Source of the DNA: Gemmatimonadota bacterium
GTDB taxonomy: Bacteria > Gemmatimonadota > Gemmatimonadetes > Gemmatimonadales > GWC2-71-9
DNA length: 64,000 nucleotides
Direction of reading: 5' to 3'
Assembly (NCBI GenBank): GCA_003169895.1
Contig: PNAE01000007.1
Span: forward strand, 438,487-502,486
Shown: positions 17,692 to 26,404 of the stretch, piece after piece
Position numbering within the stretch: the stretch's first letter is position 1
Layout of the letters: every line of letters starts with the position of its first letter
Made by a program: the position numbers and the translations under genes
The notes under the pieces: model-generated
Seen by the model: the letters and a program-made list of their open reading frames with translations, nothing else
The model's database searches: none
Told to the model about the DNA's origin: nothing

Positions 17692-18675
17692 CTACCCACC
17701 CCGCACCGCTGCCTGAATCCATCCGAGGCTCGCCAGCACCACGACGGCTCTTGCCCATCGCGGCCAGCTGGCCCACAACGTGGCGACGCTGACCACGAGA
17801 GCCAGCACGGCGAGAACGACGAGCGGCATCACCGCGACGAGATCCGGCTCCGACGCTCCGTGAACGAGGAGCGCGCGGCCCGCGAGACCGATCCCGAGTG
17901 CGGCTACAAGCAATCCCGCCACGGGATATACGCGGCGCGCAACGGTATTCTCGGCGGGCGGGCGGGTGACCCGCCGCCACGCGGCGACGATCACGGCGAG
18001 CGTCACGATCACGACGCCGGCGACGACGACAAACCACAGCGCCGGCCGGGTGATGGTCGGCGCCATCTGATCGCCGACGATCGTTGCCGCCGCATGCCAA
18101 GCGCGATCGAGATCGCCGCGCCACGCATACACGACGCCATGGGGCCACGCTCCGCCAAACAGGTGCGCCAGCACGAGGACGATGATTGTCGGCGCGAGCG
18201 CGAGCCCCACGCGCTGCCACCGGCCGCGCACTCGCTGCAGCAGCGCCCAGGCAGCGGCGGCCAGCGGCAGGCCGATCCCTTCCGTCGCGACGAATAGCCC
18301 GCCGGTCGCGCCGAGGGTCCCGTAGGCCAGTGAGAACCGCGGCGCATGCACCATTGCGGCGAGCATCAGCAGCGTGATGGTGAGCAGCGGGGGACCAGTG
18401 AGCGAACTGCGATGCAGCGGGATGAACCCGGGCAGGCACACCATCAGTACCACGGCGATGGGGCCCGCGAGCGCGCCAGCGGCGGCGTCGGCGATAAGCA
18501 GCATGACGGCGGCGCTGAGGCCCGCACAGAGCGCTGGCAGGATCGGACCGAGATTCGCCGAGGCGGAGTCTTGGAGACCGACCACAAGGAAGAAGCCGCT
18601 GGTCCGCGCCTGCCACCATACCAGGCCGGCGACGAGAACGAACGCGAGGAAGGCCCGCCGACGCGCAGCGCTCAG
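17692..18675 (-). CDS. Polytopic membrane protein, unknown
   Basis: About eight to nine hydrophobic segments, Ala/Val/Leu-rich, no enzymatic motif recognised; a GT-C-like or acyltransferase-like membrane protein is possible. The first GTG in frame is 18585, but the frame continues upstream with a convincing first membrane helix (RRRAFLAFVLVAGLVWWQAR). I therefore place the start near 18675, where a CTG overlaps the fadJ stop (CTGA) after GGGGGAA. A CTG start is rare, so the 5' end is uncertain. It is followed without a gap by the Gfo/Idh/MocA gene. Confidence 0.6.
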   Translation of the reverse strand: MSAARRRAFLAFVLVAGLVWWQARTSGFFLVVGLQDSASANLGPILPALCAGLSAAVMLLIADAAAGALAGPIAVVLMVCLPGFIPLHRSSLTGPPLLTITLLMLAAMVHAPRFSLAYGTLGATGGLFVATEGIGLPLAAAAWALLQRVRGRWQRVGLALAPTIIVLVLAHLFGGAWPHGVVYAWRGDLDRAWHAAATIVGDQMAPTITRPALWFVVVAGVVIVTLAVIVAAWRRVTRPPAENTVARRVYPVAGLLVAALGIGLAGRALLVHGASEPDLVAVMPLVVLAVLALVVSVATLWASWPRWARAVVVLASLGWIQAAVRGG

Positions 18676-20804
18676 CGTTCCCCCGGGGTGGGATACCAGC
18701 GCTGGCCGGTGCGCGCCATCTCGTCGAGTACCGGCGCGGGCTCGAATCGCGGTCCGTGCATCGCCGCGAGCTTCTCAAGCCTGGCAACCGCCTCGGCGGC
18801 GCCGATGGTATCGAGCTCGCGCAGCGGCCCGCCGCGGAATGCCGGGAATCCGATGCCGAACAATGCGCCGACGTCGCCGTCGCGCGGTGTGCGCACGACG
18901 CCTTCACTCATCGCTCGAGCGGCCTCGTTGAGCATGGCGAAGACCAGCCGGTCCTCCACCATTTGCCGGTCGGCATCGCCCAGCGGACGTACACCGAGCA
19001 GGTGGAAGACCGTGCTGTCGGCACCAGTCTTGTGACCGTCCTTGTAGAAGTAGAATCCGCGCGCGTTTTTGCGCCCGAGCCGGCCATCGGCACGCATCAC
19101 GCCAATCACGCGCGATGGACGAAGGCGGTCGCCCAGCGCCTGATGCATCACCTTGCCCGCCTTCTCGCCAATGTCGAGGCCGACTTCGTCCATCAGCGCC
19201 ACGGGCCCCACCGGAAACCCCCAGCGGGTCATGGCGGTGTCGATCGTCTCGATCGGCACGCCCGCTTCGAGCAGGAAGCCGGCTTCGTTGAGATAGGGGA
19301 GCAGGATGCGATTGACCCAGAATCCGGGTGAGTCGGCGACGACGATCACCGTCTTGCCCATCCGTCGCCCGAATTGGACCGTGGTCACGATCGCATCCGC
19401 GGAGGTCTGGTCCGTCGGGATGACCTCGACGAGCGGCATCTTCTCCACCGGGGAGAAGAAGTGCATGCCGAGGATCCGCTCCGGATGATGCGCGCCCGAG
19501 GCGACTTCGTGAATCGGCAGCGTCGAGGTGTTGGTCGCGATGACGGTGGTAGCAGAGATGGCCGTCTCTACGTCCGAGATCACCTGGCGCTTGACCCCCA
19601 GTTCCTCGAACACCGCCTCGATCACAATGTCCGCACCGCCGAACCCGTCGAACCCACCTGAGCCCGACAGATAGGCGCGCTTGCGGACGTATTCATGGGG
19701 CGTGAGCCGGTGCCTGGACAGCTGGGCCGTGAGAATGTCGGTGGCCGCCTTGAGCCCCTTGCCGACCTTGGTGAGATCGGCGTCCTTCATCCTCACTTCG
19801 ACGCCCGCCTGCATCACCGCCGTGCCGGCGATGCCAGATCCCATGAAACCCGAGCCGACAACGCCCACGCGACGAACCGGTCGCGCGTGGCCGTAACCAG
19901 CGGGCACGCCATCGTCCTTCTTGAGTTCAGTCGTGGCGAAGAAGACCTCGACCAGGCGGCGCGACACATCGGTCATCGCCAGCTCGCCGAACGCCTGCGC
20001 CTCGGCCTCCAGCCCGCGGACCATGCCGTGTTCGAGCGATGTGCGAACCACGTCGATCGCGCGCAGTGGCGCCGGGTAATGGCCGCCGGTCCGCTTCTCG
20101 ACCTGTTGCCTCGCGCCGCGATACACCAGCATCCGGCCGATCAGGTTGCCGTCGAACAGCAATGAGCCGCCGCGGCGCCGCCGCGGTCCGGCCCCGCGCC
20201 CCAGCCGCTCGGCGGCGGCGATTGCGATATCCAGCAGGATCGCTTCCGGCACCACTTCGTCGACGAGGCCGAGCGCCAGAGCTTTCCGGCTTCGTTCGTT
20301 GCGCGCCGTGAGGATCAGGTCGAGTGCTGCCCGCGCACCGATAAGTCGCGGCAGCCGGTTCGATCCGCCAGCGCCCGGAATGAGACCCAGCTGTACTTCC
20401 GGGAAGCCGAGCACCGTCTTGGGGTGATCGCTCGCGATGCGATAGCGGCAGGCGAGGGCCAGCTCGAGGCCGCCGCCCAGGCAGGCGCCATGAATTGCAG
20501 CGATGACCGGCTTGGGCGAATCGGCAACACGCTGCATCAGCAGCTGGCCGTCCTTCGACAGCCGTGCGGCCTCCTCGACCGATCGCAATACCGCGAACTC
20601 TTCGATGTCGGCGCCGGCGATGAAGATGTCCGGCTTGCCCGATCGAAGGACGATCGCCTTGACGAGCTCATCGGTCTCGAGCCGCTGGAGCAGGTCTTCG
20701 AGCTCCCAGCGCGTGGCGTTGCTGATCTTGTTGACTGCATTATGCGGCGCGTCGAGGGTCACGACGGCGACGCCACCCTGGCGCTGCGTTGTAAACGCAC
20801 TCAT
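18672..20804 (-). CDS. fadJ: Fatty-acid oxidation complex alpha subunit (enoyl-CoA hydratase/3-hydroxyacyl-CoA dehydrogenase)
   Basis: Bifunctional beta-oxidation enzyme of 710 residues. The N-terminal 190 residues are the crotonase domain, with the oxyanion-hole motif GACLGGGLELALACRYRIAS and FPEVQLGLIPGAGGSNRLPR providing the catalytic glutamates. From about residue 315 comes the NAD-binding domain (VGVVGSGFMGSGIAGT), then HFFSPVEKMPLVEVI with the catalytic His, and the two C-terminal helical repeats (GFPVGPVALMDEVGLD; GFPAFRGGPLRELD). ATG 20804 overlaps the stop of the thiolase gene (ATGA), so thiolase and this subunit are coupled and should form the usual multienzyme complex. Confidence 0.95.
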   Translation of the reverse strand: MSAFTTQRQGGVAVVTLDAPHNAVNKISNATRWELEDLLQRLETDELVKAIVLRSGKPDIFIAGADIEEFAVLRSVEEAARLSKDGQLLMQRVADSPKPVIAAIHGACLGGGLELALACRYRIASDHPKTVLGFPEVQLGLIPGAGGSNRLPRLIGARAALDLILTARNERSRKALALGLVDEVVPEAILLDIAIAAAERLGRGAGPRRRRGGSLLFDGNLIGRMLVYRGARQQVEKRTGGHYPAPLRAIDVVRTSLEHGMVRGLEAEAQAFGELAMTDVSRRLVEVFFATTELKKDDGVPAGYGHARPVRRVGVVGSGFMGSGIAGTAVMQAGVEVRMKDADLTKVGKGLKAATDILTAQLSRHRLTPHEYVRKRAYLSGSGGFDGFGGADIVIEAVFEELGVKRQVISDVETAISATTVIATNTSTLPIHEVASGAHHPERILGMHFFSPVEKMPLVEVIPTDQTSADAIVTTVQFGRRMGKTVIVVADSPGFWVNRILLPYLNEAGFLLEAGVPIETIDTAMTRWGFPVGPVALMDEVGLDIGEKAGKVMHQALGDRLRPSRVIGVMRADGRLGRKNARGFYFYKDGHKTGADSTVFHLLGVRPLGDADRQMVEDRLVFAMLNEAARAMSEGVVRTPRDGDVGALFGIGFPAFRGGPLRELDTIGAAEAVARLEKLAAMHGPRFEPAPVLDEMARTGQRWYPTPGER

Positions 20805-22099
20805 GCGACGGACTCCAGCACCAGGGCGAACCCCATGCCGCCCTGGGCGCAGATCGAGATCAACCCGAACTGCACGCCGCGCCGGGCCATTTCATTCGAG
20901 AGGGTCGTCACCAGCCGCGATCCGGTCGCGCCGAACGGGTGTCCGACGGCGATCGACCCGCCCATCACGTTAGTGCGATTCCAATCGACCTCGCCAACCG
21001 GGCCGGGCAGGCCGAGGCGCTTGGACCATACCGACGAGCTCCATGCCTGGATGTTCGACAGCACCTGTGCCGCGAACGCTTCGTGGATCTCGACCAGGCC
21101 GAGTTGCTGCCAGGTGATCCCGGCCCGCTTCAGCGCCACCGGTACGGCATAGGCGGGCCCCATGAGGAGCTGCCAGCCCGGATCGACCGCGGCAACCGCG
21201 TAGCTCCGGATCGCCGCCAGCGGGCGATAGCCGAGGGCACGCGCCTTCTCCTCCGCCATGACCAGCGTTGTTGATGCTCCATCGGTGAGCGGCGATGCGT
21301 TCCCGGCCGTGACGCTGCCGTAGCGACGATCGAACACCGGCTTGAGCTTGGCGAGCGCATCGAGCGACGTCTCAGGGCGAATGAGGTTGTCGGTGATGAC
21401 GACCTGATCCATGTTCGGCCCACCGAACCAGGGCGCGATCTCCGCGGTCATCCGACCGTCGTTGGTCGCGGCGGCGGCGCGTTGGTGGCTCATCAACGCG
21501 AGCTCGTCCTGGGCTTCGCGCGAGATGTGATTTTCCTTCGCCATTTTTTCCGCGGACTGTCCCATCGATTCGCCGGTGCTTGGTTCGGCGATAGCAGGCG
21601 ACACCGGTTTCAGGTCACGAAGTCGAAGCTGGGCGAACAGGCCCAACCGCTCGCGCAATGACTTCGCGCGGCTCGCCGCCGCAAGCACCTGCGCCACCTT
21701 GCGCGTGTGCAGGATCGGCACGTCGGAGAGGGTGTCGACGCCGCCGGCGAGGACCACGTCGGCGTGGCCAGCCATGATCTGGTCGGCGGCGTTGCAAATT
21801 GCCTGCGCGCCGGAGGCACACGCCCGATTCAGCGTGTACGCCGGAATGGTGCGCGGCAGCTGCGGCAGCAGCGAGACCTCGCGGGCGATGTTGAACACAA
21901 GCGGCGAGGAGATCACCTGCCCCATGATCACCTCGTCGACTTCAGTCCCCGACAACTCGGTCCGGTACAGCAGCTCACGGGTGCAGTGGCGCGCCAGGTC
22001 AGCGGCCGTCGCATCGCGCAAGGTGGTGCCAGCCTTGGCGAATGGAGTGCGCAATCCGGCGACGATGACCGCCCGGCGGCCGGGTGGTGGGGTGAGCAT
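20801..22099 (-). CDS. fadI: Acetyl-CoA C-acyltransferase (thiolase, fatty-acid oxidation beta subunit)
   Basis: Thiolase of 432 residues that cleaves 3-ketoacyl-CoA in the last step of beta-oxidation. The nucleophile is C94 (NRACASGAQA). The C-terminal catalytic motifs are VGHPFGATGSR and ICAQGGMGFA. Length and motifs fit FadI or the trifunctional-protein beta subunit better than biosynthetic thiolases. ATG 22099 (MLTPPPGRRAVIVAG) is chosen from the start of family-like sequence; the frame stays open to 22378 across the Kgd gene. No Shine-Dalgarno is visible, and a pyrimidine-rich heptamer array lies six bases before the start on the coding strand. Confidence 0.93.
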   Translation of the reverse strand: MLTPPPGRRAVIVAGLRTPFAKAGTTLRDATAADLARHCTRELLYRTELSGTEVDEVIMGQVISSPLVFNIAREVSLLPQLPRTIPAYTLNRACASGAQAICNAADQIMAGHADVVLAGGVDTLSDVPILHTRKVAQVLAAASRAKSLRERLGLFAQLRLRDLKPVSPAIAEPSTGESMGQSAEKMAKENHISREAQDELALMSHQRAAAATNDGRMTAEIAPWFGGPNMDQVVITDNLIRPETSLDALAKLKPVFDRRYGSVTAGNASPLTDGASTTLVMAEEKARALGYRPLAAIRSYAVAAVDPGWQLLMGPAYAVPVALKRAGITWQQLGLVEIHEAFAAQVLSNIQAWSSSVWSKRLGLPGPVGEVDWNRTNVMGGSIAVGHPFGATGSRLVTTLSNEMARRGVQFGLISICAQGGMGFALVLESVA

Positions 22100-22104
22100 C
22101 CGGG

Positions 22105-22153
22105 AAAGGTAAGAGGTGAGAGGTAAGAGGTGAGAGTTGAGGGGTGCGAGGGA
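22105..22153. repeat. Seven-unit heptamer array between divergent genes
   Basis: Units on the plus strand are AAAGGTA, AGAGGTG, AGAGGTA, AGAGGTG, AGAGTTG, AGGGGTG, CGAGGGA. The array occupies half of the 98 bases between the thiolase and Kgd starts and lies in the leader region of thiolase. Confidence 0.75.
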
Positions 22154-22197
22154 ACATCTCGGGTCGCTGTTGTCAGGTATGAGGCAGGCCGCGCTGG

Positions 22198-25100
22198 ATG
22201 AAAACGTTATCTTTCCCCAGCTACCAAATAGCGGAGTTCCGAGTGGTTCCAGACGATCCTGAATTGCCTGCCGTCGCGCTTCCGGCGGAGGCGATGTATG
22301 AGGCCTTACTCGAAGAACAAGCACCGGTCCCGTATGAATCCCGGAACGCCCCACCGGCAAGGGCCGGCGACGGCGCAAATGGTGCCGCTCCGGCTCCGAC
22401 GATGGCCGTTCCTTCGAACGCCGTACTGCTCAAGGGCCCGGCACTCAAGCTCGCGCAGAACATGGATGCCTCGCTCGCCATTCCGGTGGCCACCACGTTC
22501 CGGGACATTCCGGTCCGCGCGCTCGAAGCGCATCGCGTCGAGCTCAACACGCAACTGAAGAGTGTCGGCCGCAGTGAAAAGCTGTCGTTCACGCATCTGA
22601 TCGCATGGGCGCTGGTTCAGGGCGCCAAGCAGTTTCCGATGATGGGAACCAGCGTGCTCAAGAGCGGGGCAGACACGTTCAAGCTCGTGCCCGAGCACGT
22701 CAATTTTGGCCTCGCCGTCGACGTCGAGCGCAAGGATGGGTCGCGCGGCCTGATGGTTCCGGTGCTCAAGCGCGCAGACACGCTGAGCTTCGCCGAGTTC
22801 CTTGGGAACTACGAAGCCCTGGTGGACAAGGCGCGCCATCACAAACTGATGCCGGACGACTTTGCCGGTGCCACCATGACGCTGACCAATCCGGGCGGGC
22901 TCGGCACCGTCGCGTCCGTGCCGCGGCTGATGCCGGGCCAGGGCAGCATCATTGCGACCGGCGCAATCGCGTATCCGCCGGAGTTCTCGGCGATGGATCC
23001 AGACGCGATCGCGCGGCTCGGACTCGCCAAGATCATGACGATGACCAGCACGTATGACCATCGCGTGATTCAAGGGGCCGAGTCGGGAAGTTTCCTGCGC
23101 TTGGTGGACCAGCTGCTGCAGGGTGAGCACGGTTTTTATGACGGGGTGTACGGAGCACTCGGACTCTCCGTGCGCGCAGGCACCGGCGGAACACCGCCGA
23201 CGAACCGTCCGGTGGCAGAGCCGGTGTCAGGCGCGGCGGCAGTCGGTGCAGGCGCCGGCGGCACGCCAGTACGCGCCGCCGATATCGCCGCGGGCATGGG
23301 GCTGGTCAAGGCGATTCGCACTCATGGGCACCTCGCCGCGCATCTCGATCCGCTGGGCGCGCTGCCGCCCGGCGATCCTTCGCTCGACCCCGCCACGCTG
23401 GGCCTGACGCCGGAGATCATGGCGGCGATCCCGGCCGACATACTGCGCATCGGCGTTCCGGGCGCGACACTCGCCGAGGCGCTGCCGAACCTGCAGCAGA
23501 CGTATTGTGGCTCGATCGCCTATGAAGTGGAGCATCTTGCATCCCACGAGCGGCGCCGGTGGCTGCGCGAGCAGATCGAATCCGGGGTGTACCGCGCTCC
23601 GCTCGCGCCCGACGAGGCGAAGCGCGTGCTGGAGCGATTGACCGCGGTCGAGGGAATGGAACGGTTCCTCGACAAGGCCTATCTCGGCGCCAAGCGTTTT
23701 TCAATCGAAGGCGTCGACATCATGGTCCCGATGCTCGATCTCGTGATCGAAGCGGCAGGCGAGGCCGGCGTGCGTGACCTGGTGCTCGGCATGGCACATC
23801 GTGGCCGGCTGAATGTGTTGGCGCATATCGTCGGGCGGCCGTACGACGTGATTCTCGCGGAGTTCGAGGGCAACAAGGGCGATGCCACGCCGGACGGTGG
23901 CACCGGCGACGTCAAGTACCATCATGGCGCCGAGGGCGCGTTCCTCACCCGCAGCGGCCGCGCCGTCACCGTGACCCTGCTGCCGAATCCAAGCCACCTT
24001 GAATTTGTCGATCCGGTCGTGACCGGCCGGGCGCGCGCCGAACAAACCGACCGTCACGATCGCACGGCCAAGCTCGATCCCAACGCCGCGCTACCGCTCA
24101 CGATTCACGGCGACGCGGCGTTTCCCGGACAGGGTGTCGTCGCCGAGACACTCAACCTCAGCAATCTCGCGGGCTACACCACCGGTGGCACGCTGCACCT
24201 CATCGCCAACAACCAGGTCGGCTTCACCACCGATCCGCGCGAGGGTCGGTCGACCCGGTATTCGTCCGACCTGGCCAAGGGATTCGACATCCCCATCGTC
24301 CACGTCAACGCCGATGACCCCGCGGCGTGCCTGGCGGCGGTGCGGCTTGCGATGGCATATCGCACGAAGTTCCACGGCGACGCGCTTATCGACCTGGTCG
24401 GATACCGGCGGCACGGCCACAACGAGGGTGACGAAGCCAGCTTCACCCAGCCGTTGATGGCGGCGAAGATCAAGGCCCAGCCGACGCTGCGACAGCAGTA
24501 CGCCGCGAGCCTCGAACGATCAGGCGTCATCGCCGCGGGCGAAGCCGACGCGATGGTGGAGCAGCTTTACCAGCGCCTGCTGGAGATCCAGACCAGGTTT
24601 CGCGCATCCCACGCCGAACAGGAAGCGGCGTCGGTGGTGCCGGCGGCGATCGTCACCAATGCGGATTTTGTAACCGGCGTCGCCGCCGAAATGCTTGCGG
24701 CGCTCAACGAGCAGTTGCTCACCTGGCCCGCCGATTTCAACGTCCATCCCAAGGTGAGCACACAACTGCTGCGGCGGCGTGGCGCCCTGACGACGGCGGG
24801 CGGCATCGACTGGGGTCACGCCGAAGCGCTGGCCCTGGGGTCACTGCTGGTGGAGGACGTTCCGGTCCGATTGACGGGGCAAGATGTGGCTCGCGGCACG
24901 TTTTCGCACCGTCACGCCGTGCTGCACGACGTCAAGGACGGGCGCACGTATGCGCCGTTGCAACAGTTGCCCGATGCCAAGGCGACACTTGAAGTGCACA
25001 ACTCGCCGCTGTCGGAGTTGGCGACGATCGGGTTCGAGTACGGCTACGCGACCGCGGCACCCGATACGTTGGTGCTGTGGGAAGCGCAGTACGGTGATTT

Positions 25101-25863
25101 CGTCAACGGTGCCCAGGTGATGCTCGACCAGTTCATTGCCGCCGGACTGAGCAAGTGGGGCGTCACCTCACGGCTGACATTGCTGCTGCCGCACGGCTAC
25201 GAAGGCGGCGGTCCGGAACATTCCAGCGGCCGGGTCGAGCGGTTCCTGCAAGCGGCGGCCGAGGGCAACATGCGGATCGCCAACTGCACGACGCCAGCGC
25301 AGTACTTCCATTTGCTGCGGCGTCAGGCCAAATGGGCGTTGCAGCGCCCGCTCGTCGTGATGACGCCGAAGTCGCTGCTGCGGCGGAAGGAAGCCGGGTC
25401 GTCGCTGGCCGATCTTGCCGGCGGCGCATTCCAGACGGTGCTCGATGATCGCGGCGTTGGCGAGCGGCGCGCATCAGCGCGCGCGCTGGTGCTCTGCAGT
25501 GGCAAGGTGTATTACGACCTGCTGGTCGAAGCGGTAAAGCGCGGCGACGAGCGGCCGCCGATCGGGCGGGTCGAACAGCTGTATCCGTTCCCGGACCACG
25601 AATTGAAGGAACTGTTGTCGCGCTACCCGTCACTCACCGAGGTGGTGTGGACACAGGAAGAACCGCGCAACATGGGGCCGTGGACCTTCATGGAGCAGCG
25701 GCTGTCGCCGATCCTGCCGCCGGGCGTGTACCTGCGCTACGTCGGGCGTCCGGAACGTGCCGCGCCCTCAGAGGGCTACAGCTCGGCGCACACCGCCGAG
25801 CAAGCGCGGATTGTGGCGGAGGCGTTGTCGGCCGGATCGTCGCCGGTGAAGGCGAGAGTGTAA
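22198..25863 (+). CDS. kgd: Multifunctional 2-oxoglutarate decarboxylase/dehydrogenase with fused succinyltransferase domain (Kgd type)
   Basis: Large TCA-cycle enzyme of 1221 residues in which an E2 catalytic domain precedes a thiamine-diphosphate E1. The E2 part (about 65-320) ends with TSTYDHRVIQGAESG, holding the acyltransfer histidine. There is no lipoyl domain. The E1 part starts near residue 365 (GMGLVKAIRTHGHLAAHLDP). It shows GMAHRGRLNVLAHIVG, NNQVGFTTDPREGRST, YRRHGHNEGDEASFTQP, WEAQYGDFVNGAQ and LPHGYEGGGPEHSSGR. The layout is that of actinobacterial Kgd/SucA. The N-terminal 60 residues are short and Ala/Pro-rich. It uses E3 and lipoyl partners encoded elsewhere. Confidence 0.95.
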   Translation: MKTLSFPSYQIAEFRVVPDDPELPAVALPAEAMYEALLEEQAPVPYESRNAPPARAGDGANGAAPAPTMAVPSNAVLLKGPALKLAQNMDASLAIPVATTFRDIPVRALEAHRVELNTQLKSVGRSEKLSFTHLIAWALVQGAKQFPMMGTSVLKSGADTFKLVPEHVNFGLAVDVERKDGSRGLMVPVLKRADTLSFAEFLGNYEALVDKARHHKLMPDDFAGATMTLTNPGGLGTVASVPRLMPGQGSIIATGAIAYPPEFSAMDPDAIARLGLAKIMTMTSTYDHRVIQGAESGSFLRLVDQLLQGEHGFYDGVYGALGLSVRAGTGGTPPTNRPVAEPVSGAAAVGAGAGGTPVRAADIAAGMGLVKAIRTHGHLAAHLDPLGALPPGDPSLDPATLGLTPEIMAAIPADILRIGVPGATLAEALPNLQQTYCGSIAYEVEHLASHERRRWLREQIESGVYRAPLAPDEAKRVLERLTAVEGMERFLDKAYLGAKRFSIEGVDIMVPMLDLVIEAAGEAGVRDLVLGMAHRGRLNVLAHIVGRPYDVILAEFEGNKGDATPDGGTGDVKYHHGAEGAFLTRSGRAVTVTLLPNPSHLEFVDPVVTGRARAEQTDRHDRTAKLDPNAALPLTIHGDAAFPGQGVVAETLNLSNLAGYTTGGTLHLIANNQVGFTTDPREGRSTRYSSDLAKGFDIPIVHVNADDPAACLAAVRLAMAYRTKFHGDALIDLVGYRRHGHNEGDEASFTQPLMAAKIKAQPTLRQQYAASLERSGVIAAGEADAMVEQLYQRLLEIQTRFRASHAEQEAASVVPAAIVTNADFVTGVAAEMLAALNEQLLTWPADFNVHPKVSTQLLRRRGALTTAGGIDWGHAEALALGSLLVEDVPVRLTGQDVARGTFSHRHAVLHDVKDGRTYAPLQQLPDAKATLEVHNSPLSELATIGFEYGYATAAPDTLVLWEAQYGDFVNGAQVMLDQFIAAGLSKWGVTSRLTLLLPHGYEGGGPEHSSGRVERFLQAAAEGNMRIANCTTPAQYFHLLRRQAKWALQRPLVVMTPKSLLRRKEAGSSLADLAGGAFQTVLDDRGVGERRASARALVLCSGKVYYDLLVEAVKRGDERPPIGRVEQLYPFPDHELKELLSRYPSLTEVVWTQEEPRNMGPWTFMEQRLSPILPPGVYLRYVGRPERAAPSEGYSSAHTAEQARIVAEALSAGSSPVKARV

Positions 25864-25869
25864 GCGTTG

Positions 25870-26304
25870 TCAGTCCGGCGGGAGTAGCGGCCGCTCGCTC
25901 GCGTTGCGCGCGAGTGCCTTGAGCGGGTCCGACAGATGATCACCGTAGTGGAGCAGAAACACGCCGCGGGAACGCCTCGCCATCAGGAATGCAAGCAAGG
26001 GAGTGTCCGCCTTGGCGGCATTGCAGGTGCGACAGGCGAGCACCAGGTTGTCGGGCCGGTCGTAGGCCGACATGCCGCGGCGCGGCCGCACGTGATCGAG
26101 GGTGATGGTCTCAGCGGGCACCCGAGTGCCGCAATACGCACAGACCGCCCCGTGCCGATCGAGGAGCCATTCGCGATGCGCACCGTATGAACGTCCGGGG
26201 GAGCGACGAAGGCGGGAACCGCTGGAACCACTACTACTACTACTGCCGGCGTCCGGTGCCGGCGATGCGGCGGCCTTGCCACCGCGACGTCTGGGTCGTG
26301 CCAC
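25870..26304 (-). CDS. HNH endonuclease family protein
   Basis: Protein of 144 residues. Start GTG 26304 is preferred because AAGGA lies before it and the conserved part begins soon after; the open frame to 26694 is antisense to the pseudokinase. The N-terminus is basic, then a serine run (encoded by five AGT codons) and Arg-rich sequence. The zinc-finger HNH core is CAYCGTRVP, ITLDHVRPRRGMSAYDRPDN and LACRTCNAAK, with D-H as the first catalytic pair and N of RPDN in the middle. Probably a housekeeping-type HNH nuclease of unknown role. It ends 7 bases from the convergent Kgd end. Confidence 0.82.
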   Translation of the reverse strand: MARPRRRGGKAAASPAPDAGSSSSSGSSGSRLRRSPGRSYGAHREWLLDRHGAVCAYCGTRVPAETITLDHVRPRRGMSAYDRPDNLVLACRTCNAAKADTPLLAFLMARRSRGVFLLHYGDHLSDPLKALARNASERPLLPPD

Positions 26305-26404
26305 GCAAATCCTTCTGAGAATCAGTTCTGAACGCGTAAAAACGATAACCGTACCTGGACCAAACGAAAAGACGCACCGCAAAGTTCTGGCTCGGTGGTG
26401 TGAC

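Noticed and set aside
17261..18907. Open frame of 548 codons on the minus strand, Arg-rich
   Set aside because: It crosses the Gfo/Idh/MocA, membrane protein and fadJ genes in another frame; composition is typical of a shadow frame.
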